Below are positions 1 through 7,313 of a stretch of DNA of 8,114 bases, one piece after another. The DNA comes from Solobacterium sp. (lineage in GTDB: Bacteria; Bacillota_I; Bacilli_A; Erysipelotrichales; Erysipelotrichaceae): the NCBI GenBank assembly GCA_017419465.1, contig JAFOLE010000308.1, positions 1 to 8,114 of the forward strand, written 5' to 3'. Positions within the stretch are counted from its first letter, which is position 1. The number at the start of each line of letters is the position of its first letter. The notes beneath the pieces were generated by a model. The model ran no database searches, was not told the origin of the DNA, and was given only the letters and a program-made list of their open reading frames with translations. A program made the position numbers and the translations under genes.

Positions 1-389
1 ACCGCTTTTGCGATTGACACCGCAAGATCCGGCTCTTTCATCAGCCAGGAACCCGCATGGGATTTCAGCACCTTCGGCACCGGGCATCCCATATTGATGT
101 CGATGATATCGCATGTGGTATGTTCCGTAAGGTATTCTGCGGCTTCCGCCATTGTCTCCGGATCTCCGCCGAATAACTGCAGGCTGACAGGATGTTCGGT
201 TTCATAGACCCGGCACATATCAAATGTCCGCTCATTCTGATAATGAAGTGCTTTGTCGCTGATCATTTCAGAAACGGAAAGCGCCGCGCCTGCATCATGG
301 CATACCTGGCGGTAGACCGGATTGGAAATTCCTGCGAGCGGTGCCGCCACAACATGACCGGACAGTTCGATTCCTCCGATCTTAAGCAC
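1..389 (-). CDS. dusB: tRNA dihydrouridine synthase DusB, N-terminal part (cut by window edge)
   Basis: An FMN-dependent enzyme that reduces uridines in the D-loop of tRNA to dihydrouridine in the cytoplasm. The 129 visible residues show the Dus N-terminal barrel: an opening LKIGGIEL strand, the flavin-binding APLAGISNPVYR (about 16-27), EMISDKAL (41-48), QLFGGDP (71-77), and INMGCPVPKV (98-107), in which C102 is the expected catalytic cysteine. The AGS motif at 112-114 is followed by Trp where an Ala is usual. The start is a GTG at 387-389, because the family's N-terminus aligns there and a GGAGAAG lies about 7 bases upstream. It overlaps the last 8 bases of hslO, so translation is probably coupled. 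The C-terminal half is beyond the left edge. In related genomes lysS often follows, which cannot be checked here. Identity is sure; the assignment to the DusB subgroup rests on the motif wording and on synteny. Confidence 0.95.
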   Translation of the reverse strand, partial: MLKIGGIELSGHVVAAPLAGISNPVYRQVCHDAGAALSVSEMISDKALHYQNERTFDMCRVYETEHPVSLQLFGGDPETMAEAAEYLTEHTTCDIIDINMGCPVPKVLKSHAGSWLMKEPDLAVSIAKA

Positions 390-1272
390 GTGTTTTCTTC
401 TCCAGAATTTCACGGAGTTCTTCCTCCGTGAACCGATACTTCTTCCGGCAGTAGTGGCATTCAGCTTCGGCACCGTGATCTTCATTGATCATGGCCTCAA
501 GGTCACTTTTCTGAAGTCCGGCAAGCGCATCTGCGAAATGTTCCTTTGAACAGTCGCAGTGCCAGCGAAGCGGTTTATGTTCGAGAATGCGGGCATCCGG
601 AAACAGCTGAAGAATCAGGTCTTCCACCTCAATGCCCTCACTCATGTATTCGCTCATCGGACGCATGGATGCGGCAACGCGTTCCACCGCCTCAATGATG
701 TCTTCTCCTGCAAACGGCATCAGCTGAATAATCATTCCGCCGGCCGCGGATACAGAGGAGTCCGTATTCACAAGGACACCGACCGAAACCACGCTCGGAA
801 TCTGTTCACTGATGGCAAAATACCGTGCAAAGTCCTCACCGATCTCCCCGGAAGAAAGCAGTACCGTACCGGTAAACGGTTCTTTCAGTCCCATATCACG
901 CGATACCTGCAGGGTGCCGTCCGTTCCGACGACTTTACCAACATCCAGGTGACCGTCGGCACGCGACGCATACAGCTGCATATGGTCGCCGCAGCCTCTG
1001 ACATTTCCCGCACCGTCTGCCTCTGCCCGGATCACGCCGATCGGACCGTTTCCGCTGATCCGCACACGGACATGTTCATCCGGCTGTTTCAGGTCGCTTG
1101 CGATCAGTGCAGTAACCGTCATGGTTCTTCCCAGAGCCGCTGTGCAGGTTGCGGCACTGTCATGCGCAATGCGCGCGGCTTCCACAAGCTGTGTCGACCG
1201 CGCCGCATGAATTCTTATACTGGTGCCGAGAGCCTCGGCAATTACAATTTCATCGTTCTGTTTTGTTGTCAT
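382..1272 (-). CDS. hslO: Hsp33 redox-regulated chaperone HslO
   Basis: A cytoplasmic holdase chaperone activated by oxidative unfolding stress. The 296 residues match the usual family length. The N-terminal substrate-binding domain spans about residues 8-185 and includes the glycine-rich RISGNGPIGV (71-80) and LLSSGEIGEDFA (138-149). The C-terminal zinc redox switch is complete, with a CxC (C239, C241) and a CxxC (C272, C275). In the known mechanism these four cysteines bind zinc when reduced and form disulfides when the protein is activated. The ATG at 1270-1272 has AGGAG (1279-1283) 6 bases upstream and overlaps the TGA of the preceding GH2 gene in an ATGA. Its stop TAA (382-384) lies inside dusB. 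hslO next to ftsH is common in Bacillota, but here two other genes separate them, so it probably depends on the promoter near 3413-3439. Confidence 0.97.
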   Translation of the reverse strand: MTTKQNDEIVIAEALGTSIRIHAARSTQLVEAARIAHDSAATCTAALGRTMTVTALIASDLKQPDEHVRVRISGNGPIGVIRAEADGAGNVRGCGDHMQLYASRADGHLDVGKVVGTDGTLQVSRDMGLKEPFTGTVLLSSGEIGEDFARYFAISEQIPSVVSVGVLVNTDSSVSAAGGMIIQLMPFAGEDIIEAVERVAASMRPMSEYMSEGIEVEDLILQLFPDARILEHKPLRWHCDCSKEHFADALAGLQKSDLEAMINEDHGAEAECHYCRKKYRFTEEELREILEKKTRA

Positions 1273-2996
1273 TTAACACTCCTGTAACAGCGCTCATTCA
1301 GACGCCGGATCTTCCGTTCATCAATCTTGAGCACACGCCGGTCTGCGCTGAACAGTCCGTTGCATTCATCCTCAACATCGGAAAGCTGCGTATAAATTGC
1401 GCCGCTGAGTCCCTTCGGGATATTCTTCAGGACATCACGCGCAAAGGCTTCGAGCACTGCTTCATTCCATTTTGCCTTGTCCCTGAACTGCTTGTATCCA
1501 TAGAGCTTTTCCGGCTCGCTGTGTCCCTGTTCGTAGTAGGTATAGCCGCCAAATTCACTCAGCAGCATGATCCTATCATCCGGCCGCGGTGCGCGGAACC
1601 GGCGGAAATAGCAGTGACGGCTGTTGAAGTCACCGGCGCCGTTGTCATGCCAGCCGCTGGCACTGTCCACCAGCCGCGTGGTGTCGTATTTCATGATCGC
1701 CGCAGTCACTTCCGCACTGTCAAACTGTCCCCAGCCTTCATTGAACGGAACCCAGGCAAAAATACACGGGAAATTATACAGCGTATCCAGAATCATCAGA
1801 AGTTCCTGATAATAGGCATTGCGCTGTTCTTCCTCCGGCCGGCCGAGCACTTCATAATTGGAATCCGAATACGTGCGGTATCCGATCGTCGGCAGCACCA
1901 TGTTATGAAGCTTGTCAATCGGTCCGCCGCCGTTGGGAATATCCTGCATGACGAGAATTCCGTAGACATCACAGAGGTAATACCATCTGCGGCATTCCAC
2001 CTTCACGTGTTTCCGCAGCATGTTAAAACCCATTTCCTTTACTTTTTTCAGCTCATACCGCATCGCATCCTCGCTCGGATACGTCATCAGTCCGTCAACC
2101 GAATATCCCTGATCCAGCAGGCCGCTCAGAAACAGCGGTTCGCCGTTCAGCGTAAAGCGCACGTTTCCTCTTGCGTCACGTGAGGAGCCGAACTTGCGCA
2201 TGGCAAAGTAGCTCTTTACCGTCTCCTCTTCCGTCTGAAGATACAGCGTGTAAAGGAACGGGTCGGAAGGAGACCATGCATGAACCTCCTTCAGGGTAAT
2301 GGTGTAATCCTGTTTGTTTGTGATGCCGCGGTGCACGAGTTCATCGCCCGCAAACACCGTCACCACAACCTGGGTGTAGGTTCCCGCAAGACGCACATAT
2401 ACTGCCTTGTTGTCATAATCCGGCGTCAGCTTGATATCCGTCACCGCATATGCAGGAAGGTCTTCCAGCCATACCGTCTGCCAGATTCCTGCCGAAGGCG
2501 TATAGAACATTCCGCCGTGATTGATCTTCTGTTTTCCGTATGCACAAAGACCCTGGTCCGTATCATCCGTGATCTTTACGAGCAGTTCGTTGCTGGACTG
2601 AATTACCTGGGAAACATCCATGGAGAACGGTGTATATCCTCCGACATGCCTGCCGACCTCAAATCCGTTGAGGTAGACAACACAGCTCTGATCAACAGCC
2701 TCAAAATTAAGAACCACGGTATGATCCTTCGGCGTATAGTCAAAGGACTTCCGCATCCACAGCGTCTCGCCCGGCATCAGATTCCGGTCTGTCCCGGACA
2801 GCTTGGAGCCAAGCGCAAAGGGAACCACAATGTGGCTCCAGTTATCATTCCGGTCCGGCTCACTGCCGTCGGTGATCATGAATTCCCAGATTCCGTTGAG
2901 CGAAGTAAAACTGCCGCGCTGCAACTGCATGCGCGGATACTCATTCAGCGGATCATCGAAATCAATGTGTTTTGCCCAGGGGCTCAGAAGTGTCAT
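1269..2996 (-). CDS. Glycoside hydrolase family 2 enzyme (beta-galactosidase/beta-glucuronidase type), cytoplasmic
   Basis: A retaining exo-glycosidase of the GH2 superfamily; the sugar it cleaves cannot be told from sequence. From the chosen start it is 575 residues. The order is a jelly-roll sugar-binding domain (about 25-180, with GIWEF, VYLNGFEVGRHVGGYTPF and GGMFY), an immunoglobulin-like domain (about 185-275), and a TIM barrel (about 280-570). In the barrel E420 in FNEGWG is the expected acid/base and E481 in SEFGGY the expected nucleophile, so it looks active. GFNMLRKHVKVE (323-334) is a family hallmark. There is no signal peptide or membrane segment, so it should act on imported sugars or glycosides. 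I chose the ATG at 2994-2996: it shares one base with the upstream TGA (TGATG) and has AGGA 6 bases upstream. An in-frame ATG at 3036-3038 would add 14 residues but has no ribosome binding site. The 3' end overlaps hslO by 4 bases. It lacks the C-terminal domains of LacZ, so it is a short GH2. Confidence 0.92.
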   Translation of the reverse strand: MTLLSPWAKHIDFDDPLNEYPRMQLQRGSFTSLNGIWEFMITDGSEPDRNDNWSHIVVPFALGSKLSGTDRNLMPGETLWMRKSFDYTPKDHTVVLNFEAVDQSCVVYLNGFEVGRHVGGYTPFSMDVSQVIQSSNELLVKITDDTDQGLCAYGKQKINHGGMFYTPSAGIWQTVWLEDLPAYAVTDIKLTPDYDNKAVYVRLAGTYTQVVVTVFAGDELVHRGITNKQDYTITLKEVHAWSPSDPFLYTLYLQTEEETVKSYFAMRKFGSSRDARGNVRFTLNGEPLFLSGLLDQGYSVDGLMTYPSEDAMRYELKKVKEMGFNMLRKHVKVECRRWYYLCDVYGILVMQDIPNGGGPIDKLHNMVLPTIGYRTYSDSNYEVLGRPEEEQRNAYYQELLMILDTLYNFPCIFAWVPFNEGWGQFDSAEVTAAIMKYDTTRLVDSASGWHDNGAGDFNSRHCYFRRFRAPRPDDRIMLLSEFGGYTYYEQGHSEPEKLYGYKQFRDKAKWNEAVLEAFARDVLKNIPKGLSGAIYTQLSDVEDECNGLFSADRRVLKIDERKIRRLNERCYRSVK

Positions 2997-3391
2997 CAGC
3001 TGTCCTGTTTTCCTCGTTTGATCAAAGCTGCCATCCACTGCGCCGCATATACCAGCACTGCCGGAAGATGTACCAGAAGCACTGCGGTGCGCATGCGCTG
3101 CGCCGCCAGTTCGTTGGCGGCTGTCGTCAGTGCATAGCCAAAGCAGATCAGTCCGGAAAGAAGAATCATGACAAGTTCGGAAACCGCCGGCTGAATCTCA
3201 CGCCGGCGCAGTACATCCAGGCAGAGCGGAAGCGCTCCTGCCGCAAGCGCAATCAGATAAAAACCCGGGCGGTTTACCGTAAATCCCGTTTTCTGAAGCA
3301 GCACCAGCAGAAGAACTGCCATCATCGTTCCGGCAGCCGCACCGATCATCACCGCGGAGATCGTGCGGAATACATCCGATTTTGAATCCAT
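2996..3391 (-). CDS. Small four-helix integral membrane protein of unknown function
   Basis: I do not recognise a family. The 131-residue product has four clear hydrophobic stretches, at about residues 10-33, 44-61, 71-92 and 101-123. Positive charges sit at the N-terminus (K4, R9), in the second loop (RRR at 62-64) and at the C-terminus (KRGK at 125-128), which by the positive-inside rule suggests both ends in the cytoplasm. No catalytic or metal-binding motif is visible. The ATG at 3389-3391 has AAAGGA 5 bases upstream and is the first gene after the ftsH terminator and the promoter-like sequence. Its TGA shares one base with the ATG of the GH2 gene (TGATG), so the two are probably translated together. 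Coupling to a cytoplasmic sugar hydrolase makes a link to carbohydrate uptake conceivable, but four helices with no transporter motif do not support calling it a transporter. Confidence 0.8.
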   Translation of the reverse strand: MDSKSDVFRTISAVMIGAAAGTMMAVLLLVLLQKTGFTVNRPGFYLIALAAGALPLCLDVLRRREIQPAVSELVMILLSGLICFGYALTTAANELAAQRMRTAVLLVHLPAVLVYAAQWMAALIKRGKQDS

Positions 3392-3412
3392 GATTTTCCT
3401 TTCAACGTATCC

Positions 3413-3439
3413 ATTTTAGCATGCCCGTTCCCATTTCAA
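3413..3439 (-). promoter_or_regulatory. Candidate sigma-A promoter for the membrane protein-GH2-hslO-dusB unit
   Basis: On the minus strand there is TTGAAA (-35, 3434-3439) and TAAAAT (-10, 3413-3418), each one mismatch from consensus. The spacer is 15 bases, which is short of the usual 17, but the -10 is preceded by TGC, giving an extended -10 (TGCTAAAAT) that can compensate. Transcription would start around 3405-3407, about 15 bases ahead of the start codon and just ahead of the AAAGGA ribosome binding site. Its place between the ftsH terminator and the next gene supports the call; no experiment is implied. Confidence 0.55.
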
Positions 3440-3453
3440 GCATTCCCGTTCCC
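3419..3453 (-). repeat. Pair of 14-base direct repeats with 21-base period around the -35 element
   Basis: On the plus strand GCATGCCCGTTCCC (3419-3432) is repeated as GCATTCCCGTTCCC (3440-3453) with one mismatch. The centre-to-centre distance is 21 bases, two helical turns, so both copies face the same side of the DNA. One copy fills the spacer of the candidate promoter and the other lies directly upstream of the -35 hexamer. This is the layout of an operator for a regulator that binds tandem direct repeats. The sequence does not match CIRCE, CtsR or PhoP boxes as I know them. A chance or slippage-derived duplication cannot be excluded. Confidence 0.55.
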
Positions 3454-3460
3454 GGCATAT

Positions 3461-3489
3461 GAAAACCGGCACCCATTCCGGCACCGGTC
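3461..3489 (-). terminator. Rho-independent terminator downstream of ftsH
   Basis: Eight bases after the ftsH stop codon the minus strand forms a 9-base-pair stem, ACCGGTGCC with GGTGCCGGT, including two adjacent G-T pairs, with a 6-base loop (GGAATG), followed by TTTTC. Stem and loop occupy 3465-3488. The hairpin is strong but the T run is only four long, so readthrough into the next unit is likely to be partial. On the plus strand the two wobble pairs become mismatches and no T run follows, so it is directional. Confidence 0.75.
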
Positions 3490-3496
3490 TGATGCA

Positions 3497-5491
3497 TTAT
3501 TCGGATTTTTCCGTTTCGTCCGGCTGTGCTTCCGGGGCTGCGGGTTCCGCCGCCGTTTCTTCCGGCGTCACATCCGCTTTCGTTACAGCAGGATCTTCCG
3601 GCTGAACTTCCGGTGCGGTTTCCGCATTGGAATCTGCCGGTTCTTCCTCCACTTCCGGAACGGGATCTTCAATCGGCTCACCCTTGATCACACGCTCGAT
3701 CTGTTCGGAAGTCAGTGTCTCATGTTCCATGAGGGCTTCCGCAATGGCAATCAGATCCTTGCGGTGCTCTTCCAGAATCTCACGCGCCTTGGCATGACAG
3801 CCGTTGACGATCTTCCGGACTTCCTCATCGATCTCGAAGGCAACCTGTCCGCTGACATTGTTCGGACTGTTGTAATCTCTTCCGAGGAAGACATTCTCGG
3901 AACCGCTGTTGTATTTGATCGGTCCAAGATCGCTCATACCGTACAGTGTGACCATATCCTTGGCAAGGTTGGTCGCACGCTCAATATCATTGGAAGCACC
4001 TGTGGTGACATCATCGAAGAACATTTCCTCTGCGGTACGGCCGCCCATATAGGAGGTGATCGTCGCAAGAAGATCATTCTTCGTATTCATCATCTTCTCT
4101 TCCTTCGGGGTCATCAGGTTGTATCCGCCTGCCTGACCGCGCGGTATAATCGTAACCTTCTGCACAACCTGTGCGTTATCCAGGAACAGACCGATCACGG
4201 CATGTCCTGCCTCGTGATACGCGACAAGTTTCTTGGTCTTTTCATCATAGGTGCGGCTCTTCTTTGCCGGACCCATCATGACACGGTCGATTGCCTCATC
4301 GATCTGCGTCATGCCGATTTCGCCGGTCTTGTCTCGAACCGCAAGAATCGCAGCTTCATTCAGCACGTTTTCAAGATCGGCACCGGAGAATCCCGGTGTG
4401 CGCTTGGCAAGCGATGCCAGGTCAATATCCTTCGCAAAGTGCTTGTTTCTCGCATGAACGCCGAGAATCGCTTCTCTGCCCTTGCGGTCCGGAAGGGATA
4501 CGGTGATCTGCCGGTCGAATCGGCCTGCACGAAGCAGTGCCGGGTCGAGGACGTCCGGACGGTTGGTCGCCGCGATGACGACGATACCGCCGTTGTCCTG
4601 CATGCCGTCCATTTCGACAAGCAGCTGGTTGAGTGTCTGTTCACGTTCGTCATGGCCGCCGCCGAATCCGGCGCCGCGCTGACGTCCGACCGCATCGATT
4701 TCATCGATGAAGATAATGCATGGTGCGGTCTGCTGGGCCTGATGGAACATGTCACGGACACGGCTTGCGCCGACACCGACGAACATTTCCACAAAGTCCG
4801 AACCGGAGATGGAATAGAACGGAACATTCGCCTCACCGGCAACTGCCTTTGCGAGCAGGGTCTTACCGGTACCGGGATGACCGAACAGCAGGATACCCTT
4901 CGGCATCCGTGCGCCCATCTTCTTGAATTTGGAAGGATATTTCAGATAGTCGATGATCTCGGCCATCTCTTCCTTTTCCTCATCACAGCCTGCAACGTCA
5001 TCAAATTTGACCTTGGACTTATTTTCGAGCCGCGCTCTGGATTTGCCGAATTCAAACGCCCGGGCATTTGCGCCGCCTGCACCGTTCATCTTGTTCATCA
5101 TCCAGAATCCCATTCCGACGACGATGACAAGCGGAATCAGCGAGTACAGCAGCTCCATGAAGGCGTTGCTGGCATCTGCGTCCGTGATGACGACTTCAGC
5201 CTTGCCCAGCTTTTCAACCAGTTCTTCAACCGCCCATTCCGAGGACGGGACAACCGAAGTAAAGGTCACATCTCTTCCATCTTCGGCATACACACCTTTT
5301 ACGGTGACGATGTTATGCCCGATGGACAGCGCAGCCTCCTCCACATTCTTTGTCTCAAGAACATCTGTCAGCTGGTCATAGGTCAGTGTCTTGGCAGGGG
5401 CAGGCTGATTCATTGAAAACAGCGAGATCACTGCGACAAGGACCACCAGATACGGCAGAAAATTCAAAATACTGTTTCTTTTGTTTTGCAT
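3497..5491 (-). CDS. ftsH: ATP-dependent membrane zinc metalloprotease FtsH
   Basis: A hexameric AAA+ protease anchored in the cytoplasmic membrane that extracts and degrades membrane and short-lived cytosolic proteins. In the 664 residues the order is: a first membrane helix (about 9-27), an extracytoplasmic domain (30-108), a second helix (112-132), the AAA+ module (about 160-410) and the peptidase (about 415-605). Key residues are the Walker A motif (204-211, K210), the pore loop FVGV (237-240), Walker B FIDEID (261-266), arginine fingers R321 and R324, and the zinc site HEAGH (H426, E427, H430) with D502 as third ligand. Walker A reads GHPGTGKT; a Pro is usual in place of the His. A Glu/Pro/Ala-rich acidic tail of roughly 55 residues follows the peptidase. 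The start at 5489-5491 is 29 bases after hpt, with GGAG 11 bases upstream. In Bacillus subtilis TilS and HprT have been reported to help activate ftsH; the same gene order here would allow that. Confidence 0.98.
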   Translation of the reverse strand: MQNKRNSILNFLPYLVVLVAVISLFSMNQPAPAKTLTYDQLTDVLETKNVEEAALSIGHNIVTVKGVYAEDGRDVTFTSVVPSSEWAVEELVEKLGKAEVVITDADASNAFMELLYSLIPLVIVVGMGFWMMNKMNGAGGANARAFEFGKSRARLENKSKVKFDDVAGCDEEKEEMAEIIDYLKYPSKFKKMGARMPKGILLFGHPGTGKTLLAKAVAGEANVPFYSISGSDFVEMFVGVGASRVRDMFHQAQQTAPCIIFIDEIDAVGRQRGAGFGGGHDEREQTLNQLLVEMDGMQDNGGIVVIAATNRPDVLDPALLRAGRFDRQITVSLPDRKGREAILGVHARNKHFAKDIDLASLAKRTPGFSGADLENVLNEAAILAVRDKTGEIGMTQIDEAIDRVMMGPAKKSRTYDEKTKKLVAYHEAGHAVIGLFLDNAQVVQKVTIIPRGQAGGYNLMTPKEEKMMNTKNDLLATITSYMGGRTAEEMFFDDVTTGASNDIERATNLAKDMVTLYGMSDLGPIKYNSGSENVFLGRDYNSPNNVSGQVAFEIDEEVRKIVNGCHAKAREILEEHRKDLIAIAEALMEHETLTSEQIERVIKGEPIEDPVPEVEEEPADSNAETAPEVQPEDPAVTKADVTPEETAAEPAAPEAQPDETEKSE

Positions 5492-5520
5492 CGCTTATTA
5501 AACTCCAACTGACTGAAGGA

Positions 5521-6063
5521 TCAGTACTGGTCAGCTTTCAGCACCCCGACAAACGGAAGTGCACGGTAACGCTGGTCATAGTCAAGTCCGAATCCGACCA
5601 CAAAGTAGTCATCGATTTCAAAACCGACATAGTCCGCATTGACGTCACAGACCCGTTTCGACGGTTTGTCCAGCAGGGTGACAATTTTCACACTGGCAGC
5701 GCCCTTGTTCGCAAGCATGCCTTTGACAGCCTGCACGGTGCGGCCGGTATCGACGATATCCTCGACAAGCAGGATATCCTTTCCGACGATCGAAGTATCA
5801 AGGTCCTTCAGGATCTTGATATCACCGGTACTGCGGGTTCCTTCATAACTTGTAACATCCATGAAGTCATACTGGATGTCAAGATCGATATGTTTGATGA
5901 GTTCCGCAAGGAACGGCACCGAGCCGCGCAGCAGCGCAACGAGCAGCGGAGCTTTGTTTTCCTTTGCGTAATCGTTCGTAATCTGTTCTCCCAGTTCTTT
6001 CGAACGGGCACGAATCTGCTCTTCCGTGACAAGAACTTTGTCGATGTTTTCTCTGATAGACAT
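5521..6063 (-). CDS. hpt: Hypoxanthine phosphoribosyltransferase
   Basis: A cytoplasmic purine salvage enzyme that joins hypoxanthine (and usually guanine) to PRPP to form IMP or GMP. The 180 residues fit the family. The PRPP-binding loop ILLVEDIVDTGRT is at 97-109 with the acidic pair E101 and D102. LVALLRGSVPF (41-51) is the loop that contacts pyrophosphate, S72-Y73 marks the flexible loop, and K138 with the C-terminal DYVGFEIDDYFVVG (148-161) forms the base-binding part. I chose the ATG at 6061-6063 because a strong GGAGGA (6068-6073) ends 4 bases before it. An in-frame ATG at 6073-6075 shares a base with the tilS stop (TAATG) and would add four residues, but it lacks its own ribosome binding site. 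The gene follows tilS almost directly and precedes ftsH, the standard Bacillota arrangement. Confidence 0.97.
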   Translation of the reverse strand: MSIRENIDKVLVTEEQIRARSKELGEQITNDYAKENKAPLLVALLRGSVPFLAELIKHIDLDIQYDFMDVTSYEGTRSTGDIKILKDLDTSIVGKDILLVEDIVDTGRTVQAVKGMLANKGAASVKIVTLLDKPSKRVCDVNADYVGFEIDDYFVVGFGLDYDQRYRALPFVGVLKADQY

Positions 6064-6077
6064 TGCGTCCTCCATTA
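6061..6077 (-). promoter_or_regulatory. Ribosome binding site and double start at the tilS-hpt junction
   Basis: The tilS stop TAA (6075-6077) shares a base with an ATG (6073-6075), and a GGAGGA (6068-6073) begins on the last base of that ATG. It serves a second in-frame ATG at 6061-6063 after 4 bases. Ribosomes ending tilS could restart at the first ATG, while new ones would use the second; the second is the likelier main start. Confidence 0.7.
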
Positions 6078-7301
6078 TCTGCAGTTATAACGCGATAATT
6101 GTAACACAGAAAAACTTGGGCAAATAGAGTAATGACCCTTATCACACCCGAGCCCCGGCACAAGGATTATCTCGTTTCTGCAGTTCACAACAACCGGCCA
6201 GACCATGCGGTCATAGCGCGGAATCTTCCGGTCGATGAAGAACCGGTGCACGGACTTGTGTCCAAACCGCATCGCGATCTTATCCCCATCCTTCGGACTG
6301 CGCACGGTAAGGGGCCAGTCGTCATCCGTTACGGTTACCGCATTGACGCCCGGCACACCTGCTTCAATTCTGAAGTCCGAAGAGGAAATTGCCTGAAGCT
6401 GTTCAGGGTTCTTCACCGTAACGGCATACGGCTCCGGTGTTTCCATTACACAGATTGAAGAATCATGCACGGTAAGAACTGCATCCCCAAGCGGAACCAG
6501 CGGATCATCATGCCGCAGAAGAACCGCGTCGATTTCCTGCAGTCCCCTGCGGGATCGGGTGATGCCATGCGCCGCAAGTTCATTCCGCAGCGCCATCAGC
6601 CGCTCTTCCCCGCCCCAGGTTCGATACAGCGGAAGCTTCAGCCCCGCCTCTTTCACCCATGCATTTACACGGCAGCGGCGCTCCTGCAGAACCGCGTTCT
6701 TCACCGCAATCTCACGCAGCACGAGCTGGCGGTCCGCCATCGACATCGTATTGATGATCTCATGCCGGATGCGGTTGCGCTGCAGGGAACAGTCGTCATT
6801 GGTCACATCATGAAAGGTGCGGATCTGCTTTTGCCGGCAATAGTCTTCCAGCTCCGCTTTTGTCTTATCGAGCAGCGGGCGGCATACCAGCACCCCTTCG
6901 ATCATCCGTTCCTCTTTCAGTCCCCAGGTTTCCGGAATGATACCCTTCTCTTCCTGCATGAAATAGGTTTCCAGAAGGTCATCCATATGGTGGGCGGTCA
7001 GAACACCGGAAAACCCGTGTTCGTTCACAACACGGGCAAAGAATGCATATCGGTACTGCCGTGCGGCAGCCTCAAAATTACCGGTCCATTCAAACGGATC
7101 GTTTTTTATGTAACACGCAATGCCGTTTGCGGCACAGAAGGAGCGCACCCAGGCTTCTTCTTCCTCCGCTTCGGGCCGGTGATGATAATTGACGTGCGCC
7201 GCGGCACAGGAAATCCCCGCGCTGATGCACATATCCAAGAGCGCCATTGAGTCCGATCCGCCGGACACCGCGATCAGCCATGTTCCTCTGGTAAGATCCA
7301 C
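6075..7301 (-). CDS. tilS: tRNA(Ile)-lysidine synthetase TilS
   Basis: An ATP-dependent enzyme that attaches lysine to C34 of the CAU-anticodon isoleucine tRNA, so it reads AUA and is charged with isoleucine; it is normally essential. The 408 residues begin almost at once with the PP-loop SGGSDS (13-18), which binds ATP. Further marks are HVNYHHRPEAEEEE (36-49), LTAHHMDD (101-108), and NRIRHEI (176-182); the TilS middle and C-terminal domains take up the rest. The start is GTG at 7299-7301. It is forced, because a stop codon lies in frame at 7311-7313 with no other usual start between. This gives an N-terminus shorter than in many TilS proteins, and no strong ribosome binding site is visible. 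It lies 12 bases after the MazF-like gene, and reinitiation from there may supply translation. An ATG at 7301-7303 is out of frame. Its stop overlaps the alternative hpt start. Confidence 0.97.
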   Translation of the reverse strand: MDLTRGTWLIAVSGGSDSMALLDMCISAGISCAAAHVNYHHRPEAEEEEAWVRSFCAANGIACYIKNDPFEWTGNFEAAARQYRYAFFARVVNEHGFSGVLTAHHMDDLLETYFMQEEKGIIPETWGLKEERMIEGVLVCRPLLDKTKAELEDYCRQKQIRTFHDVTNDDCSLQRNRIRHEIINTMSMADRQLVLREIAVKNAVLQERRCRVNAWVKEAGLKLPLYRTWGGEERLMALRNELAAHGITRSRRGLQEIDAVLLRHDDPLVPLGDAVLTVHDSSICVMETPEPYAVTVKNPEQLQAISSSDFRIEAGVPGVNAVTVTDDDWPLTVRSPKDGDKIAMRFGHKSVHRFFIDRKIPRYDRMVWPVVVNCRNEIILVPGLGCDKGHYSICPSFSVLQLSRYNCR

Positions 7302-7313
7302 ATCCGCATCTTA

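Noticed and set aside
2997..3038. Longer GH2 start at 3036-3038 overlapping the membrane protein by 43 bases
   Set aside because: No ribosome binding site, and the extra 14 residues (DGSFDQTRKTGQL) are not like a GH2 N-terminus. The TGATG start at 2994-2996 has AGGA at proper distance.
3722..5416. Long open frame of 564 codons on the plus strand opposite ftsH
   Set aside because: It is fully antisense to an unmistakable ftsH, has no ribosome binding site, and its product is rich in His, Cys and Arg with no known motif. It arises from the codon bias of the real gene.
5512..5525. Small hairpin ACTGA-TCCT-TCAGT at the hpt stop codon, between hpt and ftsH
   Set aside because: Only 5 base pairs and no T run follows, so it is not a terminator; hpt and ftsH are more likely cotranscribed.
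6465..7250. Open frame of 261 codons on the plus strand opposite tilS
   Set aside because: Antisense to tilS motifs and without recognisable domains; the same codon-bias artefact. The same applies to the long plus-strand frames opposite the GH2 gene and hslO.
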